From contig NZ_JAHMHW010000001.1 of NCBI RefSeq assembly GCF_020169515.1, forward strand, positions 372,001 through 436,000: DNA of 64,000 nucleotides, written 5' to 3'. The first letter of the stretch is position 1, and the number at the start of each line of letters is the position of its first letter. The stretch is from Paenibacillus vietnamensis. GTDB lineage: Bacteria; Bacillota; Bacilli; Paenibacillales; Paenibacillaceae. A program made the position numbers and the translations under genes. Positions 24,076 through 33,976 of this stretch are shown here, piece after piece. The notes under the pieces are model-generated. The model did not search any database and had not been told where the DNA came from. It worked only from the letters and a program-made list of their open reading frames with translations.

Positions 24076-26754
24076 TTGAACGCCCATTTCAGAAAGTATC
24101 TTAAAACCCTGTTCAGACGAAGAAGTATGAAGGTAGTTCGGATAGGACTTGCACAATTCCTGACGATTTCACTTATAGTCGGGCTAATCTCGCCTATAGG
24201 ACCTATCAGTGCAGCTCCGAACGAGAAAGTGGATCAAATTAGCACAAACGAACTGACAACGGTAAAAGAGGTAAAGAAAGAATTCCCCCAAAGACCGAAC
24301 AAAGGTGGAAAAATTGAAATTGTAGACTGGCGCACGGCCAACTCCAAGCATTTCGTCAAGGATGATGGGGAGTTCGTCGTAGAACTGTATGAGAAAGAAA
24401 TTTTTTATCAAGACAAGGAGTCCAAAGAGTGGAAGGAAATCGACAACACCCTCGTTCCTACCAACAAAGAGAAGAAGGGACAAGGGCATGTAACGAAAGC
24501 CAATAAGTTTGAAGCTTTCTTTCCTAATGAGTTTAAAGAAAAGGGCCTATTGTTCAGTTTTGAGCAAGATGGAACTTCCATTGATTTTTATGCCGTAAAT
24601 GCCTTAAACAGCACACCGAAGGTTACAGGGAATGAAGTTATATTCAATAATATCTATAAGGCGACGGATATCAAATATACAAGTGATTCCAATCAAGTCC
24701 GTGAGGATATTATTCTTCAATCTCCTGAAGCAGCTTCTTCTTATTCCTTTGAGATCAAGCTTGAGAATTTAAATTATGAGTTGACCGAAAAGGGAGACAT
24801 TCTTTTTACCCGTAAGGACAGCAAGCGATTTGCATTTGTTATTCCGCGGCCATTTATGTATGAAGCCGGCCTTATTCCTAACGTCTCCGCCGCCGTAACG
24901 CAGACGATCAGAGAAGAAGAAGGGCGAATTTTCATCGACATTAAGGCAGACGAGAAATGGCTTCAAGATCCCGATCGGCAATATCCGGTCACTATTGATC
25001 CACCGATTACAACTAACCCTAATTATTTCGCAGACACGTTTGTCAGCAGTGCACAGCCCACAGCGACGGGACTGGATCAATATCATCACGTATATGCAGG
25101 TAATAATGCAACCTATGGAAAAACAGAGGCGTATATTCGTTTCCCGCTGCCACAGCTGCCAACAGGAGCGTTAGTAACCAAAGCGACCGTTTCTTTATAC
25201 AATTACCTATCCGTTGCTAGCCCGACGAATGTTGATGTGTATGAAATCAACGAGTCATGGGAAGAAGATGCGATTAACTGGAATGCAAAACCTAATAAAA
25301 CACCGATATCCGGAAAAACATTTACCGTGACCGGTGCAGGAACTTATACATTCGACTTAACAGCCACCGTGGAATCCTGGTACCGTGGGTTTAAGCCAAA
25401 CAACGGTGTGGCTTTGGTGGGAAATCCCGACACTTCGTCCATCGTTGGCTTTACTTCCAGCAACTACAGCAGTTATCAGCCTAGCATGTCTCTTGAATAT
25501 TCGATTGATCCGAACGGCACAACGGATTTCTGGACCTACACGGACGAAGATGTTATGCCTTTTAAAGGTAATCTCTTTTTAGATGATATCGACTTATCCG
25601 TTGAAGGTCGTGGCGTTGGACTGGATGTAACGAGGTATTATAATAGCCGTCAAACCTCGCCTCACGGATTTTTCGGTCCTAACTGGCTGTCAAATTTGGA
25701 TATGAAGGTTTGGAACCTGCATGGCTCTTACGCCTTCTTAGATGAGAATGGAACAAGATATCTGTTTGAGAGAACCAGCGGCAGTGAGGGAGTGTTCAAT
25801 GGCTACGCGCCGCCACCAGGGGTTCCTCTGGGGCTAAAACTTGAGGGAAGCGGTTCGGAGCAGAAGGTCATCATTACAACCAATGATCATATCCAATATG
25901 TATTTAATGCGGGTACTGGACGCATTGAAAAGATCATCGATAACAACAATCAAATCACGTCTTATACGTTCAATTCAGATAGTATCGTTATGACCGACCC
26001 ATCCGGGCGTCAATTAACGATGCAGCTTAATCAAAACGGGAAAGTGACTAGCGCAACAGATCCTTCAGGTGTAACTGTCACGTATACGTATGATACTGCA
26101 ACTGGGGCATTAAAAAGCGTCCAAGTAACTAAGGGAACTGAAAGCAATGCAACAACATATACCTATGAAGCGGCGATAGTGGCTCTAGGAAATATGAGGT
26201 TGACGCAAGTAACGGACGGGGACAATAAGACAACCAATTATCAATACGATATTCACGACCGAATTGAAAAAGTTTGGGATACTGTGGACGGTAAGACATC
26301 CGCATCTACTTATGCATATGTGCAATCTCCACGCACCGTAACGGTGACAGGTCCAGGGGTAACCGGACTGACAGGTGACGCGGAGCGTCAGTCAATCGTC
26401 TACTCGTCAAATGATAATGCCAATGTGACTACAATTGAAGAGAAATTGAACACTACCGAAAAAGCACTAACCATTTATACATGGTCTTCGCTGAACCAAT
26501 TGATTGGGGTCAAGGATCCGAATTCACAGACGACTTCCATTTCATATACCGATGATGGAAAGCCGATGGAAGTCGATTTCCCGGATGGGAATGACATTCG
26601 GATGAACTACGATCCAAACGAGAATTTAATTTCTGTTAAGGATCGGACAGACGATGTGCAGGGTACTCTCTATGACGATAAGCATAATCCGACAGATGTA
26701 TCCGATGGCATCGGAAATACGACTATGCTCGATATGATGCGAATGGCAATTTGA
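24076..26754 (+). CDS. Rhs/YD-repeat polymorphic toxin, N-terminal part (before frameshift)
   Basis: Start is TTG 24076, 8 bases after AAAGGAG; the upstream frame is open but not needed. Residues 1-47 form an export signal (basic start, VRIGLAQFLTISLIVGLISP). A DNRLRE-like surface domain spans about 311-475 (TFVSSAQPT, EAYIRFPLP, WNAKPNKTPISGKTFTVTG). From about 495 an Rhs N-terminal region (MPFKGNLFLDDIDLSVEGRG, DVTRYYNSR) leads into YD repeats (YTYDTATGALKSV, NYQYDIHDRIEKV). The frame ends at TGA 26752, but the neighbouring frame gives RYDANGNLISQ and continues in the next feature, so one base is missing near 26725. Together they are one protein of about 2,300 aa. Confidence 0.85.
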   Translation: MNAHFRKYLKTLFRRRSMKVVRIGLAQFLTISLIVGLISPIGPISAAPNEKVDQISTNELTTVKEVKKEFPQRPNKGGKIEIVDWRTANSKHFVKDDGEFVVELYEKEIFYQDKESKEWKEIDNTLVPTNKEKKGQGHVTKANKFEAFFPNEFKEKGLLFSFEQDGTSIDFYAVNALNSTPKVTGNEVIFNNIYKATDIKYTSDSNQVREDIILQSPEAASSYSFEIKLENLNYELTEKGDILFTRKDSKRFAFVIPRPFMYEAGLIPNVSAAVTQTIREEEGRIFIDIKADEKWLQDPDRQYPVTIDPPITTNPNYFADTFVSSAQPTATGLDQYHHVYAGNNATYGKTEAYIRFPLPQLPTGALVTKATVSLYNYLSVASPTNVDVYEINESWEEDAINWNAKPNKTPISGKTFTVTGAGTYTFDLTATVESWYRGFKPNNGVALVGNPDTSSIVGFTSSNYSSYQPSMSLEYSIDPNGTTDFWTYTDEDVMPFKGNLFLDDIDLSVEGRGVGLDVTRYYNSRQTSPHGFFGPNWLSNLDMKVWNLHGSYAFLDENGTRYLFERTSGSEGVFNGYAPPPGVPLGLKLEGSGSEQKVIITTNDHIQYVFNAGTGRIEKIIDNNNQITSYTFNSDSIVMTDPSGRQLTMQLNQNGKVTSATDPSGVTVTYTYDTATGALKSVQVTKGTESNATTYTYEAAIVALGNMRLTQVTDGDNKTTNYQYDIHDRIEKVWDTVDGKTSASTYAYVQSPRTVTVTGPGVTGLTGDAERQSIVYSSNDNANVTTIEEKLNTTEKALTIYTWSSLNQLIGVKDPNSQTTSISYTDDGKPMEVDFPDGNDIRMNYDPNENLISVKDRTDDVQGTLYDDKHNPTDVSDGIGNTTMLDMMRMAI

Positions 26755-29700
26755 TTAGCCAGACTGATGACTTGAGTCTTGCTCATAATCTAATAGCAAA
26801 CAGCGGCTTCGAGAATGGAACAACCCATTGGAAAACCGTAGGCACTTTGGGAGCTTCAGAGAAATTTGAAACAGTTGCTGCAGATAGCGTTAGTAACGGG
26901 TATAAGACGCTTCATCTGCTGTCACAGGATGGAGTAGATGTAGAATCCGTCTTCACATTCCCGGTAAATGAATATCAGAAATATACGTTCAGCATGAGCT
27001 TGAAAACGGCGGTTCAGACAAAAGCGACGCTGAAAGTGACCTGGACCAAAAAAGATAATACGAAGATCGAACAAAGCTTCACCATGTCAGGTATAGATAC
27101 AGTTGCAAGAGATTGGACTCGAAAATCTACAGGAATTGAAGCGCCGGCGGATGCGGTAAAAGCGAACGTACAACTCGGCATTTTTGGTGCCGGGGAAGCT
27201 TGGTTTGATAACATCGCGGTAGAAGGTGGAGCAAGTCGCTCGGATGACAACCTCGTTACAAACGCTGGCATGGAATTCGATGCAGATAAAACTCAAAAAG
27301 CAGATGAATGGTATCCGCCATCCGAAAGCGTAACGGGAATTTCGATTAACTATAATAAGTTCAAGTTTGGAAAGTCTTCTGAACGAATCAATGGATCCAC
27401 TGGCGTCGTCAAATATGTGAAGCAGAACCTTCAAGTTGACGGTCGTGCTGGCAATAAGTTTTCGTTATCTGGATGGAGTCTAGGAGAAGGAATCCCGGCG
27501 GATGCGGGCATTAAGTGGCGGATTCAACTTAATGTTCATTATGACGATGGAACCATCGGCAACTACGGGATTGCATTTGACGCTGCGAACACGGACTGGC
27601 AAGATGTATCTCGAATCGTGACGGCTGAGAAGGACTTTAATGATTTATCCGTCGTCTTGATGTTTGACAATATGCCATCAACCGCAGATGCTTATTTTGA
27701 CGAAATCAAAGTGACTCGTGTGGATGCGCCATCGACAAGCGCAGTTGCTGGCTACAACATGATTGATAATTCCTCTTTCGAGCAGGATTATGATGCAACG
27801 AATCGTCCTGACGGATGGGTGTCGCTGTCGTCAACGAACTACTCGGAATGGATCAATCTTGAACGGCAGGATACGGATCCGCAGAGCAGTCCAATTGACT
27901 ACAAGAAAAGCAATACATTTACGGGAACAAGATCCATTCTCTTATTCGGAAACACTTCGGAGGATGCAACGCAAGTGCGTTTAGAATCGGTACCTGTCCA
28001 ATCTGGGAAGAAGTATACCTTAGTTGGATACGGTAAAACGGTGAATAATGCCCCTGCGGCAGGATTGTTACTAATTGCGCTTGACGCCGCGGGTAACGAA
28101 CTGACCAGAATTAAAACGCCTCTAGCCGATAAAGACACGGATTGGAAGCGAGTCCGTTATGTGTTCGACACCAGTATGTTACCAGCAAACACGGCTAAGG
28201 TGCAAGTTGGGGTTTACAAAGAAGCCGATACAGCGGGCAAAGCGTTTTTTGACAATATCCGCCTTCAAGAAGGGGAATTTAGAACCTCCTACACGTACGA
28301 TAGCCAAGGCAATTATCTTAAAACGGTAACGACGCCAATCGGAAATACAACGACTTTATTGCCTGATGCCAATACAGGCGATACCAAGGAATATACGGAC
28401 GCTTTAGGGAACAAATTTTTGTATGACTACTTTATGGATGGAAACGCCAAAACGTTTACCTTCCCCTATCAAAGCACGATGGGCGGACCGATTTCTAACA
28501 AGTCGTATACCTACGAATATGATAAGTCGGGCAATCTTACGAAAATTAAAGATCCTAACCAGAATGCCGTCACTGTCCAATACAATGAGCAAAATCAGGT
28601 CGATAAGCTGACCGAAGTTGCTTCGAATGCGAGCGGCACACCAAAGTCGCTAGTTTGGGATTACAATTATGACGCTTCCGGAAGACTGATCTACGTAAAA
28701 TCAGCAAACGGAAAAACAACCAACCTGACCTATGACTTAGGCAATCGTATCAAATCTGTTCAGCTCGGAGCCAAGACGTTTAATTATAGCTTTGATCGCA
28801 ATAGTAATATGACTGGCTATGGTACAGGCAGCTCGATGTTCCAAGCTGTGTTCGACGAGATGAACAATGTGACCAAAGTAACGGAGCCTACAACTACGCG
28901 TTATATTGAAGCGGAGTATGACGCAGAAGGGGATCGCACTCATCTAAGTGTGGTCGCAAACGCATCTGTCTTCGATTATGAATATGAGTATGACAGCTCA
29001 GGTAGTCCTCTTCGATTTACGGATGAGCTGTCTGGTAAATCGGCGTATTATCTACATGATGAGTCAGGGAGATTGGTGAAGTCGTTCATATCGGGTGATA
29101 TGTCGACGTTCTACACATACGACAGGGAGGGCCGAGTTGCGACAAGCCGAACGGAATTGTCAGGCAAAGTAACAGGCAACTGGACGTATGAATACGATGC
29201 CGTCGGCAATTTAACGAGAGTGACGGATTTATTGGATGCTTCTAAATGGCTCTCCTACCGCTATGACTCACTCGGCCAGCTGGCAGAGGAAGAAACCGCA
29301 CAAGGGAAGAAAACCTATTCGTATGATGAGATGGGCAATCGGACATCTATCGTTGATGGTGGACAAACCACGAATTATACGTATAACAACGAAAAGAACC
29401 GTTTGTTAAGCGTGGGGGCGAAAGCATACACTTATGACGACAGCGGGAATGTTCTGAGCGATGGTAATAATCAGTACGTGTGGGGAGATGAAAACAAGCT
29501 AAGCATTGTTAAGAATGCCGCTGGGACAACAACGATCGCTTCGTTTGATTATGACGCTCTGGGACGACGTCAGACGATTACGTCGGGTGGTGTCACGAAA
29601 ACTCTACACTATGACGGAAACCTGGTCACTTACGCGACAAATGCAAGCAACACCATCTTGTATCGCATTGGTTATGATCACAATGGCCGGCCTGTTCTCT

Positions 29701-30998
29701 TCCGTTCTAATAACGTCAACTACTGGTATCAATTTAATACGCACGGGGATGTTGTAGCACTTCTTGACGATACTGGCGCAGTAAAAGTTTCTTATAGCTA
29801 TGACGCATGGGGTAATCATACTTCCGCGGCGCCGACAGATGCTACGTTGAAGTCAGTGTATGAAAACAATCCTTATCGTTACGCCGGCAGCTGGTATGAC
29901 CAAGAAACGGGGAAGTATTATCTGGGTGCACGCTTCTATGATCCGAAGATTGGGCGTTTCCTCTCAAAAGACCCGGTTAGCGTAAGGGTAGGAAGCCATC
30001 TTGGATCCAATGCATACGCCTATGCAGACAATAACCCGGTGATGTATGCCGATCCGCACGGGGAATGGGTTTGGATTGTCGTAGATATCGCTACAGGCAT
30101 TGCACTTGATTATGCGATGTACAAGTATGGTGGAAGCAAAGGAAAGTTCAGATTTGGTGCTTCGCTTAGAAGTAATGCTGCATGGAGCTTGGTTCCAGGC
30201 GGAGGATTTGCGAAAAAATATAAATTAGCCAAAAAGCTATTGAAGATGAAGCGCAAATCGAGGATTAGAGGCTGTAATTGCTTTACGGCGGGAACGAAGG
30301 TTCTTACAGACGAAGGGGAGAAAAATATCGAAGACATTGAGGTCGGAGATAAGGTTCTTTCCAAAGACGATGATACAGGTGAGATTGCATATAAGGAAGT
30401 TGAATGGCTCTTCCAACGTGATGTTGAGGAAACGTATAATATTACTGTTGGCGGCGAAGTCATAACGACAACTGATGAGCATCCGTTTTGGATTGTCGGC
30501 AAAGGTTGGGTGGAATCAAAAAACCTTGTGGTAGGCGATGTTCTAACAACTTCGGATGGCAAAGAATTAGCCATTGAGAAAATTGAAGTTAAGAAAGAAC
30601 ATAAGACCGTCTACAACTTTAAGGTAAAGGATTTCCATACGTATTTTGTCTCCAATCTTGAAGTTTGGACGCATAATAAATGTAATCTTGGTCCAGGTAA
30701 AGTCAACTTTACTGGTGACGGGGTTAAGCATGTCAAGGATAGACATATTGGTAACAAATCAGGTTGGGAGCATAAAAGTAAGTGGACTGTAACAGGCGGC
30801 CATTGGCGTACCTACAGTAGGGCCACAATTAAAAACCCCGACAGAATATCTATGGATGGAGACAGATTTGTCTATGAGAAAGTATTCAATAAAGTCATGG
30901 GCGTTGATGCAAATGGGAATAATTTGTACAAGGTTAGAGTGGTTGTAGATAAGAATGGGAATCTTGTAACTGCATTCCCACAAGCCGCTTGGAAATAA
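26751..30998 (+). CDS. Rhs/YD-repeat protein, C-terminal part with Hint and toxin domains
   Basis: Continuation of the preceding frame. Three tandem carbohydrate-binding-like beta-sandwich modules come first (LIANSGFENGTTHW; LVTNAGMEFDADKTQ; MIDNSSFEQDYDATN). They are followed by many YD repeats and the Rhs core (YYLGARFYDPKIGRFLSKDP, about residue 1055-1075). A Hint protease domain begins at about 1174 (CNCFTAGTKVLTDEG) and ends at VWTHNKC (about 1307), as in pretoxin-Hint systems. The last 108 aa form the variable toxin tip, with HVKDRHIGNKSGW and a C-terminal VVVDKNGNLVTAFP, a pattern seen in small RNase-type (BECR-fold) toxins. The Hint domain should release the tip. An immunity gene follows. 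Confidence 0.85.
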   Translation: MISQTDDLSLAHNLIANSGFENGTTHWKTVGTLGASEKFETVAADSVSNGYKTLHLLSQDGVDVESVFTFPVNEYQKYTFSMSLKTAVQTKATLKVTWTKKDNTKIEQSFTMSGIDTVARDWTRKSTGIEAPADAVKANVQLGIFGAGEAWFDNIAVEGGASRSDDNLVTNAGMEFDADKTQKADEWYPPSESVTGISINYNKFKFGKSSERINGSTGVVKYVKQNLQVDGRAGNKFSLSGWSLGEGIPADAGIKWRIQLNVHYDDGTIGNYGIAFDAANTDWQDVSRIVTAEKDFNDLSVVLMFDNMPSTADAYFDEIKVTRVDAPSTSAVAGYNMIDNSSFEQDYDATNRPDGWVSLSSTNYSEWINLERQDTDPQSSPIDYKKSNTFTGTRSILLFGNTSEDATQVRLESVPVQSGKKYTLVGYGKTVNNAPAAGLLLIALDAAGNELTRIKTPLADKDTDWKRVRYVFDTSMLPANTAKVQVGVYKEADTAGKAFFDNIRLQEGEFRTSYTYDSQGNYLKTVTTPIGNTTTLLPDANTGDTKEYTDALGNKFLYDYFMDGNAKTFTFPYQSTMGGPISNKSYTYEYDKSGNLTKIKDPNQNAVTVQYNEQNQVDKLTEVASNASGTPKSLVWDYNYDASGRLIYVKSANGKTTNLTYDLGNRIKSVQLGAKTFNYSFDRNSNMTGYGTGSSMFQAVFDEMNNVTKVTEPTTTRYIEAEYDAEGDRTHLSVVANASVFDYEYEYDSSGSPLRFTDELSGKSAYYLHDESGRLVKSFISGDMSTFYTYDREGRVATSRTELSGKVTGNWTYEYDAVGNLTRVTDLLDASKWLSYRYDSLGQLAEEETAQGKKTYSYDEMGNRTSIVDGGQTTNYTYNNEKNRLLSVGAKAYTYDDSGNVLSDGNNQYVWGDENKLSIVKNAAGTTTIASFDYDALGRRQTITSGGVTKTLHYDGNLVTYATNASNTILYRIGYDHNGRPVLFRSNNVNYWYQFNTHGDVVALLDDTGAVKVSYSYDAWGNHTSAAPTDATLKSVYENNPYRYAGSWYDQETGKYYLGARFYDPKIGRFLSKDPVSVRVGSHLGSNAYAYADNNPVMYADPHGEWVWIVVDIATGIALDYAMYKYGGSKGKFRFGASLRSNAAWSLVPGGGFAKKYKLAKKLLKMKRKSRIRGCNCFTAGTKVLTDEGEKNIEDIEVGDKVLSKDDDTGEIAYKEVEWLFQRDVEETYNITVGGEVITTTDEHPFWIVGKGWVESKNLVVGDVLTTSDGKELAIEKIEVKKEHKTVYNFKVKDFHTYFVSNLEVWTHNKCNLGPGKVNFTGDGVKHVKDRHIGNKSGWEHKSKWTVTGGHWRTYSRATIKNPDRISMDGDRFVYEKVFNKVMGVDANGNNLYKVRVVVDKNGNLVTAFPQAAWK

Positions 30999-31033
30999 CG
31001 AGATTGAGTTTAATAGTATAATCAGGAGGGGCT

Positions 31034-31339
31034 ATGGGACTAGATATTGTATTATTTGATGAAAAAAAAGTCAGGATAGGGCTAATAGAAATACCAAATA
31101 GTTTGCATGATGCTATATTCATGGGTACATCAAATTGGACTAGTTATATGTATTTAAGGAAAGTTAAAGATTACTACAAGACTAACCTTCGGCTTAATCA
31201 ATCTGAACTCTCATGCTTTGTGGAAGACTTGAAACAAATACGTACATTTATTGACTCCGTGCATCATTCTTCCTTAGATAGATTGGTTCAATCTTTAAGT
31301 GATGCTAATGTTAAAGCTGTACATGTCGCAGGTGATTAA
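31034..31339 (+). CDS. Likely immunity protein for the Rhs C-terminal toxin
   Basis: It starts 35 bp after the Rhs stop, with AGGAGGGG before ATG 31034, and a terminator directly behind. The 101-aa product is soluble, has no signal peptide and is mostly helical (SELSCFVEDLKQIRTFIDSV, SLDRLVQSLSDANVK). Position, size and cytoplasmic nature are those of cognate immunity proteins in polymorphic toxin loci. I do not recognise the immunity family, so the call rests on context. Confidence 0.7.
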   Translation: MGLDIVLFDEKKVRIGLIEIPNSLHDAIFMGTSNWTSYMYLRKVKDYYKTNLRLNQSELSCFVEDLKQIRTFIDSVHHSSLDRLVQSLSDANVKAVHVAGD

Positions 31340-31345
31340 CATCTT

Positions 31346-31379
31346 GACCTTGGGGGTATACTCCCAAGGTCTTTCTTTT
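31346..31379 (+). terminator. Terminator of the Rhs-immunity operon
   Basis: GACCTTGGGGG/CTCCCAAGGTC stem with a short loop followed by TTTCTTTT. Confidence 0.85.
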
Positions 31380-31410
31380 ACCCCCACCCAGTGCCGAATG
31401 AATCGGGCGG

Positions 31411-31440
31411 TAAGATGAGTTTCATAAAGCATGCTTTTTG
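31411..31440 (+). repeat. 30-bp direct repeat, copy 1
   Basis: TAAGATGAGTTTCATAAAG then cATGcTTTTTG. It matches 35288-35317 at 28 of 30 positions (first 19 exact). It lies in the leader of the resolvase remnant. Confidence 0.8.
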
Positions 31441-31542
31441 AGACGCAGAAAAAATTGCTGTTTTTACGTGTCAAAATGCCATAAAATGAGTTTAGGAACG
31501 TCCCAACTTTTACATAGGTATTTTGAGACGGAGTGAGGGCTA

Positions 31543-31760
31543 ATGAAGTTTGCATATGGCCGCGTGTCGGCCAAAGATCAAAATCCGGAACGGCAGCTCA
31601 TCAAGTTTCGGGAGCTAGGCATCGAGGAGCGATTTATCTTTGTCGATAAGCAGAGCGGTAATTCGAGCGGCCGCGCTATCAGGCCATGCGTTCCATGATC
31701 CGGAAAGGCGATTTGATTTATTTGGATGCGCTGGGTCGGCTTGGGCGTGATTACGATGGA
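31543..31760 (+). pseudogene. Serine resolvase remnant (second family member)
   Basis: ATG 31543 follows GGAGTGAGGG. It reads MKFAYGRVSAKDQNPERQLI then KFRELGIEERFIFVDKQSGN, the catalytic N-terminus of a plasmid/transposon resolvase including the serine in GRVSA. A frameshift near 31670 and loss of the middle and C-terminal DNA-binding parts leave only fragments (DLIYLDALGRLGRDYDG in another frame). Two TTTTGAGACG boxes upstream (31435 and 31522) could be old resolvase sites. Confidence 0.75.
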
Positions 31761-31825
31761 AGATTGCCGAATGGAAGTATTTCACGAGGGCGGGTACGTT
31801 ATAATGAAGGACTATACAGACGATG

Positions 31826-31856
31826 AAGGAGCTGCCTCGGCAGCTCCTTTGTATTT
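31826..31856 (+). terminator. Hairpin terminator after the resolvase remnant
   Basis: AAGGAGCTGCC-TC-GGCAGCTCCTT, a perfect 11-bp stem with a 2-base loop, then TGTATTT. Confidence 0.6.
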
Positions 31857-31859
31857 CAC

Positions 31860-32336
31860 AAATAAAGGGAATAGATAGTAAGTGATTGTCCGTGATGGTG
31901 ATACCGTCAAGGCAGGCGAAGATGTTGCAAATGTAGGGAACAACGGATGCTGGTCAGCGGGTTAAACTCCTTCGAAATGATTCAGTTTCCTCACTCAGAC
32001 TCATGAATTCGCAGGATTTCATCCTGTAGTTAAGTTGAAGAGAAGGATAATGGGGAGCCGGTGGCTTTGAGATGGGGAACTGGGCATGCGGAAATAAAGG
32101 TGAATAGGAATCACCCATATTGTTCCATGATACGCACGTCTCCACTTCGCCCTAGAGATTCTCACTCCCATGTCTCAACGGGTCGTAGCTCTTTCATTCC
32201 TTCGTCACATCTTAACTAAGGGGTGGAGGTCGGTCTTTCTAACGGAACGGGTCCGAGCCCTTTTGTTTAACATATCCCGATACTCCGTGCTTCTTGTCAT
32301 CCTGCGAATACTTGAGCTGGTGAGGATCGTTTAGTT
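31860..32336. other. Non-coding region 3' of the IS110 transposase
   Basis: No gene recognised. It probably holds the right end of the IS110-family element; its exact limit cannot be set because IS110 elements mostly lack terminal inverted repeats and target duplications. In the IS1111 subgroup the non-coding RNA lies on this side, so this stretch is one of two candidate locations for a bridge RNA. Confidence 0.35.
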
Positions 32337-33602
32337 TTATGCTGCTTGTGGGAATACCTTGGTAGGTTCGTAAACAATGCTGCTTCTAGCCAACGCGATA
32401 AGCATTCGTGCTACTTTACCGATTAATTTCATGATGGATTTCATCTTCTTCATCTTCTTTTCCTCAACATTGTAGCGATGTACCGCTCGAACTTCCGGAT
32501 TTGTCATGACGGCACTCATCGTCATGAGATAGAGAAAATGACGTAAACGTGGCCGGCCTCGCTTACTAAGTACCATCTTTTCTCTCCATTTCCCTGAGCT
32601 AGCCTCAGCAAGATTTAATCCAGCATGACGAAGCAAGGCATTGCCATGTGCATAGCCACTTAGATCGCCAGCTTCGCCGAGTATACCGGCTAGATTTGTT
32701 ACGTAAACGCCTCGTATTTCAAGGAGTTTTTGTGCATAGGGAATGCGTTCAAGTATGATTCGAACCTCATGCTCAATTTGTTCAAGCTGACGCTGAGCGA
32801 GGTCATATTCTTCAATTAATTGCCCAAGATGGAGCTTGTAAGCATGAAGTGCTTGAGTAGTACCTACACTGGTTTTTGCAAGTGAAATGAGCTGTTCAGC
32901 ACGTTTAACACCAGCATGACGCTTTACATACTGCTTCCAACCGGCAAGAATTTGTTCCGTATCTAGTCGGCTGATCTCTTTCGGTAGAGGAAAGAGCCTG
33001 AGTGTTGCGATTGCACTGGTGCAAGTAAGTATTTTAAAGACCTGGCGAAGTTCGGGGAATACAATATCTACCCACCGATGAATCTGATTAACCGCAGCGT
33101 TGAGGCGTTTGGTAACGGTCTCTCGATTTGCCATTAAAATACGCAGTTCCTCGTAGTCTTCGGGATGGAAACGAACAGGAGAGTAGTACCCGTTTTTGAC
33201 CATGTCTGCAATGACTAGTGCATCCTTATGATCACTCTTAGACGGTGTGTTATCCCTATTTTCCTTGTTCTTTTTGACGAGATGAGGATTCACTAGAACG
33301 GGCTCAATGCCTTGATCGAGGAGCCATCGTGCTAGACTAAACCAGTAGTGGCCAGTGGGCTCCATGCCAACGATGATGCTGCTAAGTCTGTAGGATTTGA
33401 GTAGATCTTGGATCCAACGTTCGAACAGATTGAACCCTTCACGATGGTTACCAAACTCGAATGGCGTTCCCAAAGCAATCCCACGAAAGCTGACAGCGCG
33501 GGCCACATGGACTTCTTGAGCGATATCTACACCAATGACCAAGTGATGAACGGTAATGTTTTCAATGAGCCGATTTTGCTTGTCCTGTGCCTTAAACTTC
33601 AT
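32337..33602 (-). CDS. IS110-family transposase
   Basis: The 421-aa protein starts at ATG 33602, 9 bases after AGGAGGT; a longer upstream frame has no such site. The N-terminal RuvC-like DEDD domain shows D26 (IGVDIAQE), E81 (VGMEPTGHYW) and D124/D127 (SKSDHKDALV). The C-terminal Transposase_20 domain has GLNLAEASSGKWREK and VLSKRGRPRLRHFLYL, with the serine region used for strand exchange. All catalytic parts are present, so the element may be active. IS110 enzymes are RNA-guided recombinases using a bridge RNA from the non-coding ends. Confidence 0.9.
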   Translation of the reverse strand: MKFKAQDKQNRLIENITVHHLVIGVDIAQEVHVARAVSFRGIALGTPFEFGNHREGFNLFERWIQDLLKSYRLSSIIVGMEPTGHYWFSLARWLLDQGIEPVLVNPHLVKKNKENRDNTPSKSDHKDALVIADMVKNGYYSPVRFHPEDYEELRILMANRETVTKRLNAAVNQIHRWVDIVFPELRQVFKILTCTSAIATLRLFPLPKEISRLDTEQILAGWKQYVKRHAGVKRAEQLISLAKTSVGTTQALHAYKLHLGQLIEEYDLAQRQLEQIEHEVRIILERIPYAQKLLEIRGVYVTNLAGILGEAGDLSGYAHGNALLRHAGLNLAEASSGKWREKMVLSKRGRPRLRHFLYLMTMSAVMTNPEVRAVHRYNVEEKKMKKMKSIMKLIGKVARMLIALARSSIVYEPTKVFPQAA

Positions 33603-33976
33603 AGTAGAGTGACCTCCTGATGGGCTTTTTGAGGCTTTTGACCTCGTGCGTAACCCCATCTTACAGAGGCGCTCGTTTTTGTTCAAACTCCAAATTATTC
33701 GTTTTACAGGAATTCTAACGGCGAACGTTAGTTCCACCAACCAGGACGAGGCTGCCGACAAAATCAGTGGCCTCGTTAACCGGCAGGATTGCGTAGTGTT
33801 CTGGTCGAATTGTTATCGAAGGTAAGCCTTTAAGATTCTAATTAGCGAGGGGTAGAATAAAAGGAAATCCAAAATAGCGATTTTGTTTTCCGCAGCTATC
33901 AACATGTACTGAAAGATTGGGTGAGTGGTTCTTGTTTCAACCAACCACAAAAGCATCCGCAGATAAGAGATAGGGG
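33603..33976. other. Non-coding region 5' of the IS110 transposase (possible bridge RNA)
   Basis: No gene. CTAACG-gcgaa-CGTTAG (33716-33732) and ACGAGGC...GCCTCGT with a 17-base loop (33746-33776) are clear stem-loops. In the IS110 subgroup the bridge RNA is transcribed from this side. The IS boundary is uncertain, and the sequence past about 33850 may be host. Confidence 0.4.
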
